64,000 bases of DNA, taken from positions 19,549,118 to 19,613,117 of the forward strand of contig CM053334.1 of assembly GCA_028583605.1 (NCBI GenBank), in the 5' to 3' direction. The stretch comes from Dastarcus helophoroides. Taxonomy: Eukaryota > Arthropoda > Insecta > Coleoptera > Bothrideridae. Shown here one piece after another: positions 23,821 through 36,040 of the stretch. The notes beneath the pieces are model-generated. The model was not told the origin of the DNA. It made no database searches and was given only the letters and a program-made list of their open reading frames with translations. Position numbers and translations under genes: made by a program. How positions within the stretch are numbered: position 1 is the stretch's first letter; each line of letters opens with the position of its first letter.

Positions 23821-26800
23821 AGAGCTTCTAAAAATGTGCGCCCAGACTAAGAAAAGAGTATTCTTGTTCGCGTTTTTTGGTGCCCAGACTCAAAAATTTT
23901 CTTATTGTTGATATTTTTCTACCGCTAACATCAGATTAAAATACCTAGGTCAGGTTACCACAACTCGATCCAACATTCTATGACTTGGATTGTCAAAGAA
24001 AATTTCCTATTTCGTTTTGGTAGGGCCCAAACTGGGAAATTTTTATTTTTAAGTTGACCGTACTAAAAAAATGTTCGTGTTAGTTTTTTTTCTACGATTT
24101 ACCTCATTTACGTAGATTTACATGTACGAAATTCACGACAACGAAAAACGAAACTAACTTAAAACTTAGCCTTCTTGGATTAGGCTAAGTGGCATAAAAT
24201 AGCGTATCCAACACAATCACATTTCGATAGAGTTTCTGAGAATGAGCGCCCAGACCAGGAAATACGGTCTTATTGTTCCTTTTTTCTGGTGCCCAGACTT
24301 AAACATTTTATTTATGTTACTATTTTTTGCCGCCCAGACCAGATAAGAAGATCTCGATCAGCTTATTGGGACGTAATTTTACATTTTGTGAGTTTGATTG
24401 TCAAAGAAAACTTCTTATTTTGTTTTCGTACTGTCCAAACCAAGGAAATTGTACTTTGAAGTTGACCATATTATATAAAATATTCATGTTGTTCTTGTAC
24501 AATTTACCCTATAAACATTTACGAAAACAGAAAATAAAACTTGAAACATAGCCCCCTCGGATTAAACTTAGCGGCAAAAGTAACGTATCTAACACAACCA
24601 CATTTTGATAGAGTTTCTAAAAATGTGCGCCCAGAACAGGAAATAAGGTCTTTTTGTTCCGCTTTTCTGGTGCCCAGACTTAAACATTTTATTTATGGTG
24701 CTAGTTTTTGCTGCCCAGACTAGATGGGAAGACCTTAATCAGCTTATTGCGACTCTGTTTTACATTTTGCGACTTTGATTATCAAAGAAAATTTCCTATT
24801 TTGTTTTCGTACGAAACAAACTAAAAAGACAATTGCATTTTGAAGATGCCCATACTAAAAAAAATTTCATGTTGGTTGTTTTTCTACGATTTGCAATTTA
24901 AAAATTTTAAAAAACGAAATCTGAAATTAACTTGAAACTTAACCTTCTTGGATTAAGCTAAGCAGCAAAAGTAATGTACCCAACAGAATCACATTTTGAT
25001 AAAGTTTGTGAAAATGTGCGCCCAGACCAGCAAATAAGGTCTTCTTGTTCCTCTTTTCCAGTGCCCAGACCTAAACACTTTATTTATGTTGCTATTTTTT
25101 GCCACCCAGACTAGATAGGAAGACTTTGAGCAGCTTATTGCTAGTTAATTTTACATTTTGTGACTTTAATTGTCAATGAAAATTTCTTATTTTATTTTTA
25201 AACTGCCCAAACTAAGAAGACAATTATATTTCGAAGTTGCCCATACTAGAAAACATGTTTATGTTAGTAGTTTTTCTACAATTTACACTATAAAAATTCA
25301 AAAAAACGTAAAATCAAAATTAGCTTGAAGCTTAGCCTTCTTGGATTGAGCTAGGCAGCAAAAGTAACTTATCCAACAGAATCACATTTTGATAGAGTTT
25401 TTGTAAATGTGCGCCCAGACCAGCAGTTCCTCTTTTCTAGTGCCCAGACCTAAACACTTTATCTATGTTACTATTTTTTGCCGCCCAGACCAGATAGGAA
25501 GACCTAGATCAGCTTATTGTCACTTAATTTTACATTTTGTGACTTTGATTGTCAAAGAAAATTTCTTATTTTGTTTTTGTACGAACCAAATTAAGAAAAC
25601 AATTGCATTTTGAAGTTGTCCATACTAGAAAAATGTTTATGTTAGTCGTTTTTCTGCGATTTACACTTTAAAAATTCAAAAAAATGAAAACTGAAATTAA
25701 CTTGATACTTAGCTTTCTTGGATTAAGCTAAGCGGCAAAAATAACGTATCCATTACGATCACATGTAGATAAAGTTTCTGAAAATGTGCGCCCAGACCAG
25801 GAAATAAGGTCTTCTTCTTCCTCTTTTTTAGTGCCCAGACTTGGACGTTTTATTTATGTTGCTATTTTTTGCCGCCCAGACCAGATAGGAAGACTTCAAT
25901 CAGCTTATTGCAACTTAATTTTACATTTGGTGACTTTGATTGTCAAAGAAAATTTGTTATTTTGTTTTCGTACTGCCCAAACTAATAGGGAAATTGTATT
26001 TTGAAGTTAACCACATTATATAAAATGTTAATGTTGTTCTTGTACGTTTTACCCTAAAAACCATTAACGAAAACGAAAAAAAAACTAACTTGAGACATAG
26101 GCTTCTTGGATTAAGCTAAGCAACAAAAATAACGTATCCAATACAATCACATTTTGATAGAGTTACTGAAAGTGTGCGCCCAGACCAGCATATAAGGTCT
26201 TCTTGTTCCTCTTTTTTAATGCCCAGACCTAAATACTTTATTTATGTTGCTATATTTTGCCGCCCAGATCAGATAGGAAGACCTCGATCAGCTTATTGCC
26301 ACTTAATTTTACATTTTGTGAGTTTAATTGTCCAAGAAATTTTCTTATTTTATTTTCGTACTGCCCAAACTAAGAAGACAATTGCATTTTGAAGTTGCCT
26401 ATACTAGAAAAAATATTCATGTTAGTTGTTTTTCTACGATTTACACTTTAAAAATTCAAAAAAAAAACGAAAACTAAAATGAACTTGAAACCTAATCTTT
26501 TTGGATTAAGCTAAGCGGCAAAATAACGCATCCAACACAATCACATTTCGATAGAGTTTCTGAAAATGTGCGCCCAGACCAGGAAAAAGGTCTTCTTGTT
26601 TATCTTTTCTGGTGCCCAGACTTAAAATTTTTATTTATGTTGCTATATTTTGCCGCCCAGTTCAGATAGGATGATCTTGATCAACTCATTGCAACTTAAT
26701 TTTACATTTTGTGACTTTGATTGTCAAAGCAAATTTTTTGTTTAGTTTTCAGACGATCCAAACTAAGAAGAAAATTGTACTTTGGCCATATTAAATAAAA

Positions 26801-27510
26801 TGTTCATGTTTGTTGTTTTTGTATGATTTACACTATAACAATTAACGAAAACGGAAAAATAAAATTAATTTGAAACATAGTCTCCTTGGATTAAATGAAG
26901 TGGCTAAAATTACGGAGCTAACACAGTCACATTTTGAGGAAGTTTTTGAAAATGTGCGCCCAGACGAGAAAAAAGGTCATGTTGTTCATGTTTTTTGTGC
27001 CCAGACCCAAAAATTCTCGAATTGCTCGAAATCGAATTAAAATAGCTTGATCAGGTTACACAACTCGTTGCTACGTTGGACTTTGACTGTTAAAGAAAGG
27101 CATTTGGTTTGGGCACTGTACAAATTAAAAAAAATTATAGTATTTTGTACCATACTCGAAAATGAAAACGTCCGCGTTAGTTAGACAAAAACAGAACAAC
27201 AATTAATTAGCGTCTTTGGATTAAGTTGAGCGATAAAAATTACGTGTTTAACACTTTCATATTTTCATGGAGTTTCTAGAAATGTGCGCCCAGACTAAGA
27301 GAAAACATCTTACTAATGTTTTCTAGTGCCCAGACTAAAAAATTCTATATTTAATATTTCTTTTTTGCCGCCCAGATCGATTCAATTAATCTACTGGAAC
27401 TCGCTCTTCTATAATTCTACTTAACACTTTCACATTTTCATGAATTTTCTGCAAATGTGCGTCCAGATTAATGATTTCTAGTGCCCAGACTAAAAAAATT
27501 TATATTTACC
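23821..27510 (+). repeat. GCCCAGAC-family array, about 390-bp unit, about 9 copies
   Basis: The landmark AAATGTGCGCCCAGACCAG recurs at about 24241, 24625, 25013, 25409, 25785, 26173, 26566 and 26950, about every 390 bp. Each unit holds a TGCGCCCAGACC core, a GTGCCCAGAC core about 45 bp on, a GCCGCCCAGACC core, then a long linker with TTTTACATTTTGTGA and TTGGATTAAGCTAAGCGGC. The final copies (27280-27510) are shortened. The CDS-like frames at 25407, 25786 and 26174 are the same repeat frame three times. Confidence 0.93.
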
Positions 27511-27526
27511 ACATCATTTTTTCAAG

Positions 27527-27810
27527 ACTCTGTTTTATACTGGTTAAATTGCGAAAACATGTCATTTGTCTGCCTGCAACTTAAATCTATTAAAGATATC
27601 TTTTCTACTTTTTAATATCTAGAAAGCTAGAGCTTTATACTGCACAAGTGAAAAAAAAAATAGTATTAACTCTGTTTTATACTGGTTAAATTGCGAAAAA
27701 ATGTCATTTGTCTGCCTGTTACTTAAATCTATTAAAGATATTTTTTCTACTTTTTAATATCTAGAAAGCTAGAGCTCTATACTGCACAAGTGAAAAAAAA
27801 TAGTATTTTT
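27527..27810. repeat. Two tandem copies of a 142-bp segment
   Basis: The segment starting ACTCTGTTTTATACTGGTTA and ending near GCACAAGTGAAAAAAA is present at 27527 and again at 27669 with very few differences. It is unrelated to the GCCCAGAC core. Confidence 0.93.
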
Positions 27811-27844
27811 TCCGAAATTTTTAAGCTAACAATATCAGTTTCTT

Positions 27845-28069
27845 GTAGATGTAGATTCTTTTTTTTTTGTTGCCCAGACACGATATAGATTCTGCCTTTT
27901 GCTGCCCAGACAAGACATTATTCCATGTTTATTAATTTTTTGCTGCCCAGACAAGATGTAGATTCTTTTTTTTTGTTGCCCAGACACGATATAGATTCTG
28001 CTTTTTGCTGCCCAGACAAAACATTATTTCATTTTCACTGATTTACTGCTGCCCACAATTAGAAGGGAA
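27845..28069 (+). repeat. Left arm of inverted GCTGCCCAGAC repeat
   Basis: Units of about 105-115 bp (GTTGCCCAGACACGATATAG, then GCTGCCCAGACAAGACATTA) are in plus orientation. The arm is the reverse complement of 28241-28465 and ends AGAAGGGAA at 28061-28069. Confidence 0.93.
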
Positions 28070-28240
28070 ATGTCTGCTCTCACTCACACTAGAAAATAAC
28101 TTTTTGTCTCTCCCGGTTGAACTTAGAGAAAACTTTAACAGAAAAAATCATTTTATTTTGGGAAACTTGAAGGGGAAACATGTTTTTTTTTCCTTTGAAG
28201 TAGTAAAAAGTAGTTCCGGTTTGAATGACGAGAGGTAAGC
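28070..28240. other. 171-bp spacer between the inverted arms
   Basis: This is unique sequence that would form the loop if the two arms paired. No conserved gene or motif is recognised. Confidence 0.8.
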
Positions 28241-28640
28241 TTCCCTTCTGTTCTGGGCAGCAAAAAATCAATGAAAATGAAATAATGTCTTGTCTGGGCA
28301 GCAAAAAACAGAATCTATATCGTGTCTGGACAACAACAAAAAAAGAATCTACATCTTGTCTGGGCAGCAAAAAATTAATAAACATGGAATAATGTTTTGT
28401 CTGGGCAGCAAAAAACAGAATCTATATCGCTGTCTGTGCAACAACAAAAAAAGAATCTGCATCTTGTCTGGGCAGCAAAAAATTAATAAAAATGGAATAA
28501 TGTTTTGTCTGGGCAGCAAAAAGCAGAATCTATATCGTGTCTGGGCAACAAAAAAAAAAGAATCTACATCTTGTATGGGCAGCAAAAAATGAATAAACAT
28601 GGAATAATGTTTTGTCTGGGCAGCAAAAAATAGAATCTAT
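28241..28640 (-). repeat. Right arm of inverted GCTGCCCAGAC repeat
   Basis: It starts TTCCCTTCT, complementary to the left arm end, and continues with GTCTGGGCAGCAAAAAA units. It is about 175 bp longer than the left arm because of extra tandem units. The 98-, 100- and 83-codon frames on both strands are repeat readthrough. Confidence 0.93.
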
Positions 28641-30385
28641 ATTGTTATACAAATCAAAATGTTAATTCTTTTGAAAGTTATGCGACGCGAAGGACTAAAA
28701 AAATTCCAAAATAAAATACGTTCGAAAAATTCAGTTAACCAAATTGACAACAGATCCAGCTGGTCAGATTCTTGTAACATAATTAGATAAGTTTTATATA
28801 AAGCTTTAAACTTAGCAACTGTCGAGCACTTCAAAGAAGAATTCGAATTTTTTGCTCATCGTTGCAAGCTAAAACGACGGAAATACACTTTTATTTCCAC
28901 TGGCATCCGAGCCCTTTAATTGAAAGTTACACTGGAAGAATTCGTGTCGTGATCGAATCGACTGTGGGAAACTGGCTTCTATCAGCAGTTTTATCGTTCG
29001 GGTCTCAGGACTCGGTCTCAAACAACCGTCACTTACGATTTCGCACGGCATTCGGGGAATTTAACACTCCAGCGCTAAAGACAATTAATTACGGTGTATC
29101 GATTGGCTTTTGCGCTAAAAGCCCCATCGAGCGAATGCGTGTCATAATTTATCAGCGATTTCATCTTCCGATGCTCCACCCGAACGTTTCAGACAAGCTA
29201 CGTCCGATATGAATGACGGAGATTATTCAAATTTTTAATGAACGTCGAAGCTGCGCACTCCTGCAGCTAGGCAACACTGATTAATATACAGTACGAACGT
29301 TTACTCAATTTGGATGCCACAGTTACGGTATATGTCACACCTTTCCGCATTAAAATCGCATCTGCAGAAATAAACCATTGTTTAGATACATACAACGTCG
29401 AAATAAAACGGTGGTACTTTGCTTCCTACAGCATTGACGAAGGTGTTCGGTGGTAATTAAGGTTACTTTAATGAATTTACTATTATAAAGGGTTAGTTAA
29501 TACCAAAACCTAGGCGTGTGGCTTATCTGGGCAGATCGGGGTCTGACGGACGTCCGGGACAAAAGAACGCACGAATTTTACGATAAAATCCGAAATTAAA
29601 CGTCATTTTAACGCACTCCTAGGGCCGTTTTGAAAAGGGTTAACGGTTTACAGTCGGTTTCGGGCACTATGTTCGTTTCATGCCTGCGAAATGCACAGTT
29701 TTACAGACAATCTCAATGTACTCTGTCGGGGAAGATTAATGGGACCACTGATATTGAGAATTTCGGGAGGCCCTTGTTTGTTATGCCGCATTTTAGGCGG
29801 TTTTGTTCCGGCCGTTGCGCCGGAAAATTCCCCAAACACGATCTGAATATAAGGAGGAAGAAATAGCCCGGAAAATAAATATTAATTACGGGAACGTTGT
29901 GGATTTTTGAAACACTTTTACTTCGTCTAATAACTTTCTAAATTTGTGTTCGTAGGTACAATAACGTTACGGAGTTACTGATGAGTTCCAATAAGAAGAA
30001 AACGATTATATTACATTAGTTCTTACTCGCAACTTCGTACCTTTTAACTTAACGGAAAAACTGTCTAAGATTAAAATGTTTAAATCTGTTACAATTTAAC
30101 AAAAACAAGTTGATCATTCGATTAAGGATCCACTTGTTTTATTTGAATGATTTCGTCTCTGACTTTAATTAAGAACCAAATGTAGCAGAATTGCTGTAAG
30201 AAAACGATAGATGGTGATGTCGGTCAAATATACTTTCTCAGTTATAAAATTAGTTTGGTTACACGTAATCATAGTAAAACAAGATTTCTCTGTTTCGAAA
30301 GAAGTGGAAATATTGATGCTCAGATTACAATTTCTTCATCTGCCGCAAGGAAAAAATATATTTCACATTTTATAATGAGTAAAAA
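28641..30385. other. Single-copy island 4
   Basis: This is non-repetitive, G/C-richer sequence. The open frames 28862-29212 and 29630-29866 (plus) have no family features I recognise and lack evident splice or start context. TCTGGGCAGATC lies at 29526-29537. The segment 29940-30265 is the single-copy relative of part of the 715-bp repeat (listed separately). Confidence 0.5.
29940..30265. repeat. Single-copy relative of the 715-bp higher-order repeat
   Basis: In the same order as in the 36-40 kb units, this stretch contains TTACTGATGAGTTCCAATAAG, an AACTTAACGGAAAAACTGTC segment, a CTGACTTTAATTAAGAACC segment, and GATGGTGATGTCGGTCAAA. It has no GCCCAGAC cores between these blocks. It therefore looks like the pre-amplification form or a diverged paralogue. 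Confidence 0.8.
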
Positions 30386-33300
30386 ATTGATATTTTGGTG
30401 CCCAGACTAAAAAAAAATCTATTACTTGGCGCCCAGCCTAAATGAAAGTCTTTAGAGTCTGGGCGAAAAAAAATCAATAAAAAATTTTCTAAACAGTATT
30501 TTTTAATAATTTTTGCCGCCCAGATAAGAATCTTTATTCAGGATAATTTTTTTCAAGGAGAAAAAACGTCTATTTTCACTGCCCACACTTCAAAATTTAC
30601 TTTTATTGTAACTGCTTTTCATTTGCTCAAAGAAAATTGCTTTAACTATTTTGGTGCCCAGACTAAGAAATATTTTACTTTTTGGTGCCCAGCCGCCCAG
30701 ATTTTGAGAAAAATCATCCAATTTTTGGAATCTAAATTTGGTCCGGAACCCAAAATATCAAATTTTGGTGTCCAGACGAAGAACATTTTCTGCTACTTGG
30801 CGCCCAGCCTATTTAAAATTTTTTAGAATCTGGGCGGCAAAAAATCAATAAAAAACTCTTTAGATATTATTTCTAATGATGTTTTGCCATCCAGATTAGA
30901 ATCTTTATTTAGGATTTAAAAAAAAAGTGTTTTTTCAGTTGGGGAGAAGAAATTTTTATTTTCATTGCCCAGACCTCAAAATTTGCTTTTATTCTAATCG
31001 TTTTGGATCAGATAGAATCTATATTTTCACTGCCCAGACTTCAAAATTTACTTATATTGTAACTGCTTACTTGGCGCCCAGCCTAAATAAAAGTCATTAG
31101 AGTCTGGGCAAAAAAATCAATAAAAAAATTTCTAGGCACTATTTTTTAATAATTTTTGCCGCCCAAATTAGAATCTTTATTCAAAATATTTTTTTTTTCA
31201 AATAAGGAGAAAAAACGTCTATTTTCAGTGCCCAGACTTCAAAATTTACTTTTATTGTAACTGCTTTTATTTGCTCCAAAAATATTCTTTTACTATTTTG
31301 GTGCCCAGACAGGAAAATATTGTACTTTTTGGCGCCCAGCCGCCCAGATTTTAAAAAAAATCATCCAATTTTTGGATTCTAAATTTGGTCTGGAACCCAA
31401 AATATCAAATTTTGGTGTCCAGACCAAGAAAATTTTCTGCTATTTGGCGCCCAGCCTGAATAAAAATCTTTAGAATCTGGGCGGTAAAATATTAAAAAAA
31501 AATCTTTGGATATTATTTCTAATCATCCAGATTAGAATGTTTATTTAGGATTTTAAAAAAAGTTTATTTTCAGTTGGGGGAAAGAAATTTCTACTTTCAT
31601 TGCCCAGACCTCAAAATTTGCTTTTATTCTAATCGTTTTGGGTCATTCTTTTCTTGTTTCGGTGTCCAGACTAGAAAATATTCTATTTTTTTGGCGCCCA
31701 GCCTAGGAAAGATTCTGTAGTTACCGAGTTTTTGCTCTTTAAATTAAAAAAATTGTGATTTTTTTTAGTTCAAAACAGAAAAGTCTCAAACAGGGAGGGC
31801 TTATTTATTTTTATGGTACGCAGACTTCGAAATAGGTTTTTACTATGATTTATTTAGTGTCGCGTAAATTTTTACAAAAATAAAAAAATTTCTATTACAA
31901 GGTGCTCACCCTTGAAAAAAATCATTCGAATCTGGGCGGTAAAATAATAATAATTATTATAGAATCTATTTCTAATCATATCATCAGATAAGAATCTTCA
32001 TTCAGGATATTTTTTTTCAAATAAGAAGAAAAAACGTCTATTTTCACTGCCCAGACTTCAAAATTTACTTTTATTGTAACTGCTTTTATTTGCTCAAAAA
32101 AAATTCTTTAACTATTTTGGTGCCCAGACTAGAAAATATTTTACTTTTTGGTACCCAGCCGCCCAGATTTTGAGAAAAAATCATCCAATTTTTAAAATCT
32201 AAATCTGTTCTGGATCCCAAAATATCAAATTTTGGTGTCCAGACCAAGAAAATTTTCTACTACGTAGCGCCCAGCCTGCATAAAAATTTTTAGAATCTGG
32301 GCGGCAAAATATCATGAAAAAAATCTTTGGATATTATTTCTAATGATGTTTTGCCGTCCAGATTAGAATGTTTATTTAGGATTTAAACAAAAGTTTTTTT
32401 TTCAGTTGGGAAGAAGAAATTTTTATTTTTATTGCCCAGACCTCAAAATTTGCTTTTATTCTAATTGTTTCGAGTCATTCTTTTATTGTTTCGGTGTCCA
32501 GACTAGAAAATATTCTATTTTTTCTCAAATCAAGCAAAAAAATTTCTATTTTTTGCTGCCCAGACTTCAAAATTTGCTTTTATTTTCATTGTTTACCACT
32601 TGCTCAAAATATTTTTTTACTATTTCGGTGCCCAGAGTAAAAAATATTTTATTTTTTGATGCCCAGACTAGAAAATATTTTCTTTTTTAGTGCCCAGACA
32701 AGAAAAAATTCTGTATTTACCAATTTTTTGCTGTTCATATTAAAAAATGTGATATTTTTTATTCAAAAGAGAAAAACATCTCAAAGAGGGAGAAATTATT
32801 TGTTTTTATGTTACGCAGACTTCGAAATAAGTTTTTACTTCGATTTATTTAGTGCCGCGTAAATTTTTACAAAAATACAAAAATTTCTTTTACTTGGTGC
32901 TCACCCCGAATGAAAATCATTTGAATCTGGGCGACAAAATAATAATAATTATTATAGAATCTGATGACTTTTTGCTTCCCAGTTTAGAATGATCTTTATT
33001 ATGGCTAATAAAAATCGTTTTCTCTCAAAAGAGGTGAAAAAACCTATATTTTTTGCTGCCCAGACTTTGAAATTTGCTTTTATTTTAATTGTTTATCAGT
33101 TCCTCAAAAATATCTTTTAGTATTTCGATGCCCAGACAAGGAAATATTTTACTTTTTGGTGCCCAGCCTAGAAAAGATTCTGAATTTACCATTTTTTTGC
33201 TACCCAAATTAGAACAAACAATTTCCGTTTTTTTTATTCGTAACAGAAAAACGTCTCAAAAAAATATTTGTTTTTATGTCACACAGGCTGCGAAATACGT

Positions 33301-33820
33301 TTCTATTTTAATTTCTTTCCTGTTTCACAAATGTTTACGAAAATAAAGAAATATCTATTACTTGGTGCCTACCCAAATCATTCGAATCTGGGCGCCAAAA
33401 TGATAATAATATAGAATCTATTCTTAACGATTTTTTGCCACCCAGTTTAAAATTATCTTTATTCGAGCTAAAAACGTGTTTTTTTTGTCAAATGAAGCAA
33501 AAAAATTATTATTTTTTGCTGCCCAGACTTCAAAATTTGCTTTTATTTCCATTGATTACTACCCGCTTAAAAAATCTTTTATTATTTCGGTGTCCAGACT
33601 AGAAAATATTTTATTTTTTAGTGCCCAGACTAAAAAATATTTTAATTTTTAGTGCCCAGTCTAAAAAATATTTTAGTTTTTAGTACTCAGGCTAAAAAAT
33701 ATTTTAAATTTTAGTGCCCAGACTAAAAAATATTTTATTTTTTAGTGCCCAGACTGAAAAATATTTTATTTTTTAGTGCCCCGACTAAAAAAGATTTTGT
33801 ATTTACCAATTTTTTGGTGC
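30386..33820. repeat. GCCCAGAC-family array with mixed-orientation units
   Basis: Plus cores (GTGCCCAGACTA, GGCGCCCAGCCT, GCCGCCCAGATT, CTGCCCAGACTT) alternate with a minus core (GAATCTGGGCGGCAAAA) about 25-30 bp after each GGCGCCCAGCCT. This leaves a potential hairpin in each unit. Larger blocks repeat at roughly 650-720 bp (compare 30460-31110, 31110-31680 and 32000-32500). The plus-strand frames reading FGAQT and CPD are repeat peptides, not genes. Confidence 0.88.
33590..33800 (+). repeat. Short-period (31-bp) GCCCAGAC monomer array
   Basis: GTGCCCAG or a one- or two-base variant starts at 33621, 33652, 33683, 33714, 33745 and 33776, exactly 31 bp apart. The spacer is TAAAAAATATTTTATTTTTTA with small changes. 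This is the simplest form of the family in the window. Confidence 0.96.
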
Positions 33821-33829
33821 CCCAATTAT

Positions 33830-34045
33830 GTAATTAGGTAAATTACTGATAAGTTCTAATAAGAACGAAATGATTATGTTATATTAGCTATTACCAGCAA
33901 CTTCATGGCTTTGTTGCAAACTAGAAAACTGGATAAAATTAAAATTTTTAAATTTAATAAGTCGACGAATCAACTTGTTGTATTTTAATATTCTAATTTG
34001 TCCCTGACTTTAATTAAGAACCAGATGAATGATCAAATAATTGAT
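33830..34045. repeat. Diverged copy of the 29.9-kb / 715-bp-unit segment
   Basis: AATTACTGATAAGTTCTAAT, CAACTTCATGGC, AAGTCGACGAATCAACTTGT and CTGACTTTAATTAAGAACC appear in the same order as at 29940-30265 and in the 715-bp units. It lies between two GCCCAGAC blocks. Confidence 0.8.
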
Positions 34046-36040
34046 ATTTCGGTGTCCAGAGTATTACTTGGCGCCCAGCCTGAATAAGCAAAAAAATCAA
34101 TGCAAAGATTTCAAGATACTTTTTTAATAATTTTTTGCCGCCCAGATTAGAATCTTAATTGAGAATAAAGTTTTTTTTTAATTTAGCAAAAAAACCTCCA
34201 TTTTTACTGCCCAGACTTTAAAATTTGCTTTTATTGTAACTGCTTTTAGTCGCTCAAAAAAAAATCTTTCATAGTGTCGGTGCCCAGACTAGGAAATATT
34301 TGACTTTTTCCTGCCCAGACCAGAAAAAATTTTGTATTTACAGATTTTTTGTTGCTCAAATTAAAAAAATTGTTTTTTACCGCCCAGTTTTTGTTTCAAC
34401 TGAGGAAACAAAGTTCTTATTTTTTTGCTGCCCAGACTTCAAAATTTGCTTTTATTGTAACTGCTTTTAGTCTTTCAAAAATAATGCTTTCATCGTATTG
34501 GTGCCCAGACAAGGAAATATTTGTCTTTTTAGTGCCCAGACCAAAAAAATTTTGTATTTACCGATTTTTTGTCGCCAAAATTGAAAAAAATTTAAGTTTT
34601 TTTGCCGCTTAGTTTAAAATGATCTCTAAAGCGTTTTTCTCTCAAATGAGGCAAAAAAGTTTTTTTTTTGTTGCCCAGACTTCAAAATTTGTTTTTATTG
34701 TAACTGCTTTCAGTCGTTCAAAAATAATGCTTTCATCGTGTTGGTGCCCAGACTAAGAAATATTTGATTTTTAGAGCCCAGACCAGAAAAATTCTGTATT
34801 TACCGATTTTTTGTTGCCCAAATTTAAAGAAATTCCAGTTTTTTTCACCGCCCAGTTTAAAATGATCTTTAAAGCGTTTTTCTCTCAAATGAGGCAAAAA
34901 AGTTTTTATTTTTTGCTGCCCAGACTTCAAAATTTGCTTTTATTGTAACTGATTTTAGTCTCTCAAAAAATAATCTTTTATTGTGTTGGTGCCCAGACTA
35001 GAAAATATTTGACTTTTTAGTGCCCAGACCGGAAAAATTCTGTATTTAACAATTTTTTGTTACCCAAATTAAAAAAAATTCTATTTTTTTTGCCGCCCAG
35101 TTAAAAATGATCTTTAAAGCGTTTTTTCTCTCAAATGAGGCAAAAAAGTTTTTATTTTTTGCTACCCAGACTTCAAAATTTGTTTTTATTGTAATTGCTT
35201 TCAGGATAAAAATCATTTGATTCTGGGCGTCAAAAAATTAATAAATAAATCATTTTTGCCGCCCAGTTTACAATGATCATTATTCAGGCTAACAAAAAGC
35301 GTTTTTCTCTCAAATGAGGCGAAGAAAATTCTATTTTTTGCTACCCAGACTTCAAAATTTGCTTTTACTGCAACTGCTTTCAGTCGTTCAAAAAATTTTT
35401 TGATAGTTTGGGTGCCCAGATCAGGAAGTATTTGACTTTTTAGTGCCCAGACCAGAAAAATGTGTATTTACCGATTTTTTGTTACCAAAATTAGAAAAAA
35501 TTCTAGCTTTTTGCCGCCCAGTTTAAAATGATCTTTAGAGCGAGAAAAGAGAGAAAAGAGAGAAACCTCTCAAATGAGGGAAAAGTTTTTTTTTGCTACC
35601 CAGACTTCAAAATTTGTTTTTATTGTAACTGCTTTCATTCGTTCAAAAAAATTCTTTGATCGTTTCGGTGCCCAGACCAGGAAATATTTTACTTTTTAGT
35701 GCCCAGACTAGAAAAGATTCTGAATTTATCAAATTTTTGCAGCCCAAATTAAAAACAAATCCGTATTTTTTATTCAGTATCGGAAAATCTCTGAATCAGG
35801 GAAAAATACTTGTTTTTATGTTAGGCAGACTTCGAAATAGTTTTTAAGTTTTTCTATCGCACAAATTTTTACAAAAAATAAAGCTTTCTCTCAAATGAGG
35901 CAAAAAAATTCTATTTTTTGCTGCCCAGACTTCGAAATTTGCTTTTATTTTAATTGTTTATCAGTCGCTATAAAAAGAGCTTTTATTAGTTCGGTGCCCA
36001 GACTGGGAAATATTTTATTTTTTGGTGCCCAGACTAGAAA
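34046..36040 (+). repeat. GCCCAGAC-family array, about 230-240-bp unit
   Basis: The unit contains CTCAAATGAGGCAAAAAAGTT, a CTGCCCAGACTTCAAAATTT core, a GTGCCCAGAC core, a second core 31 bp later, and a GCCGCCCAGTTTAAAATGATC core. Copies begin at about 34385, 34620, 34855, 35090, 35255 and 35510. A run of AGAGAAAAG triplicates at about 35535-35560. Confidence 0.88.

Noticed and set aside
27845..28640. Inverted arms as terminal inverted repeats of a DNA transposon
   Set aside because: The arms consist of tandem satellite units, the spacer is only 171 bp with no coding sequence, and no target-site duplication was identified.
28862..29212. 116-codon plus-strand frame in island 4
   Set aside because: No domain, signal peptide or splice context. 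This length is expected by chance in a G/C-richer stretch.
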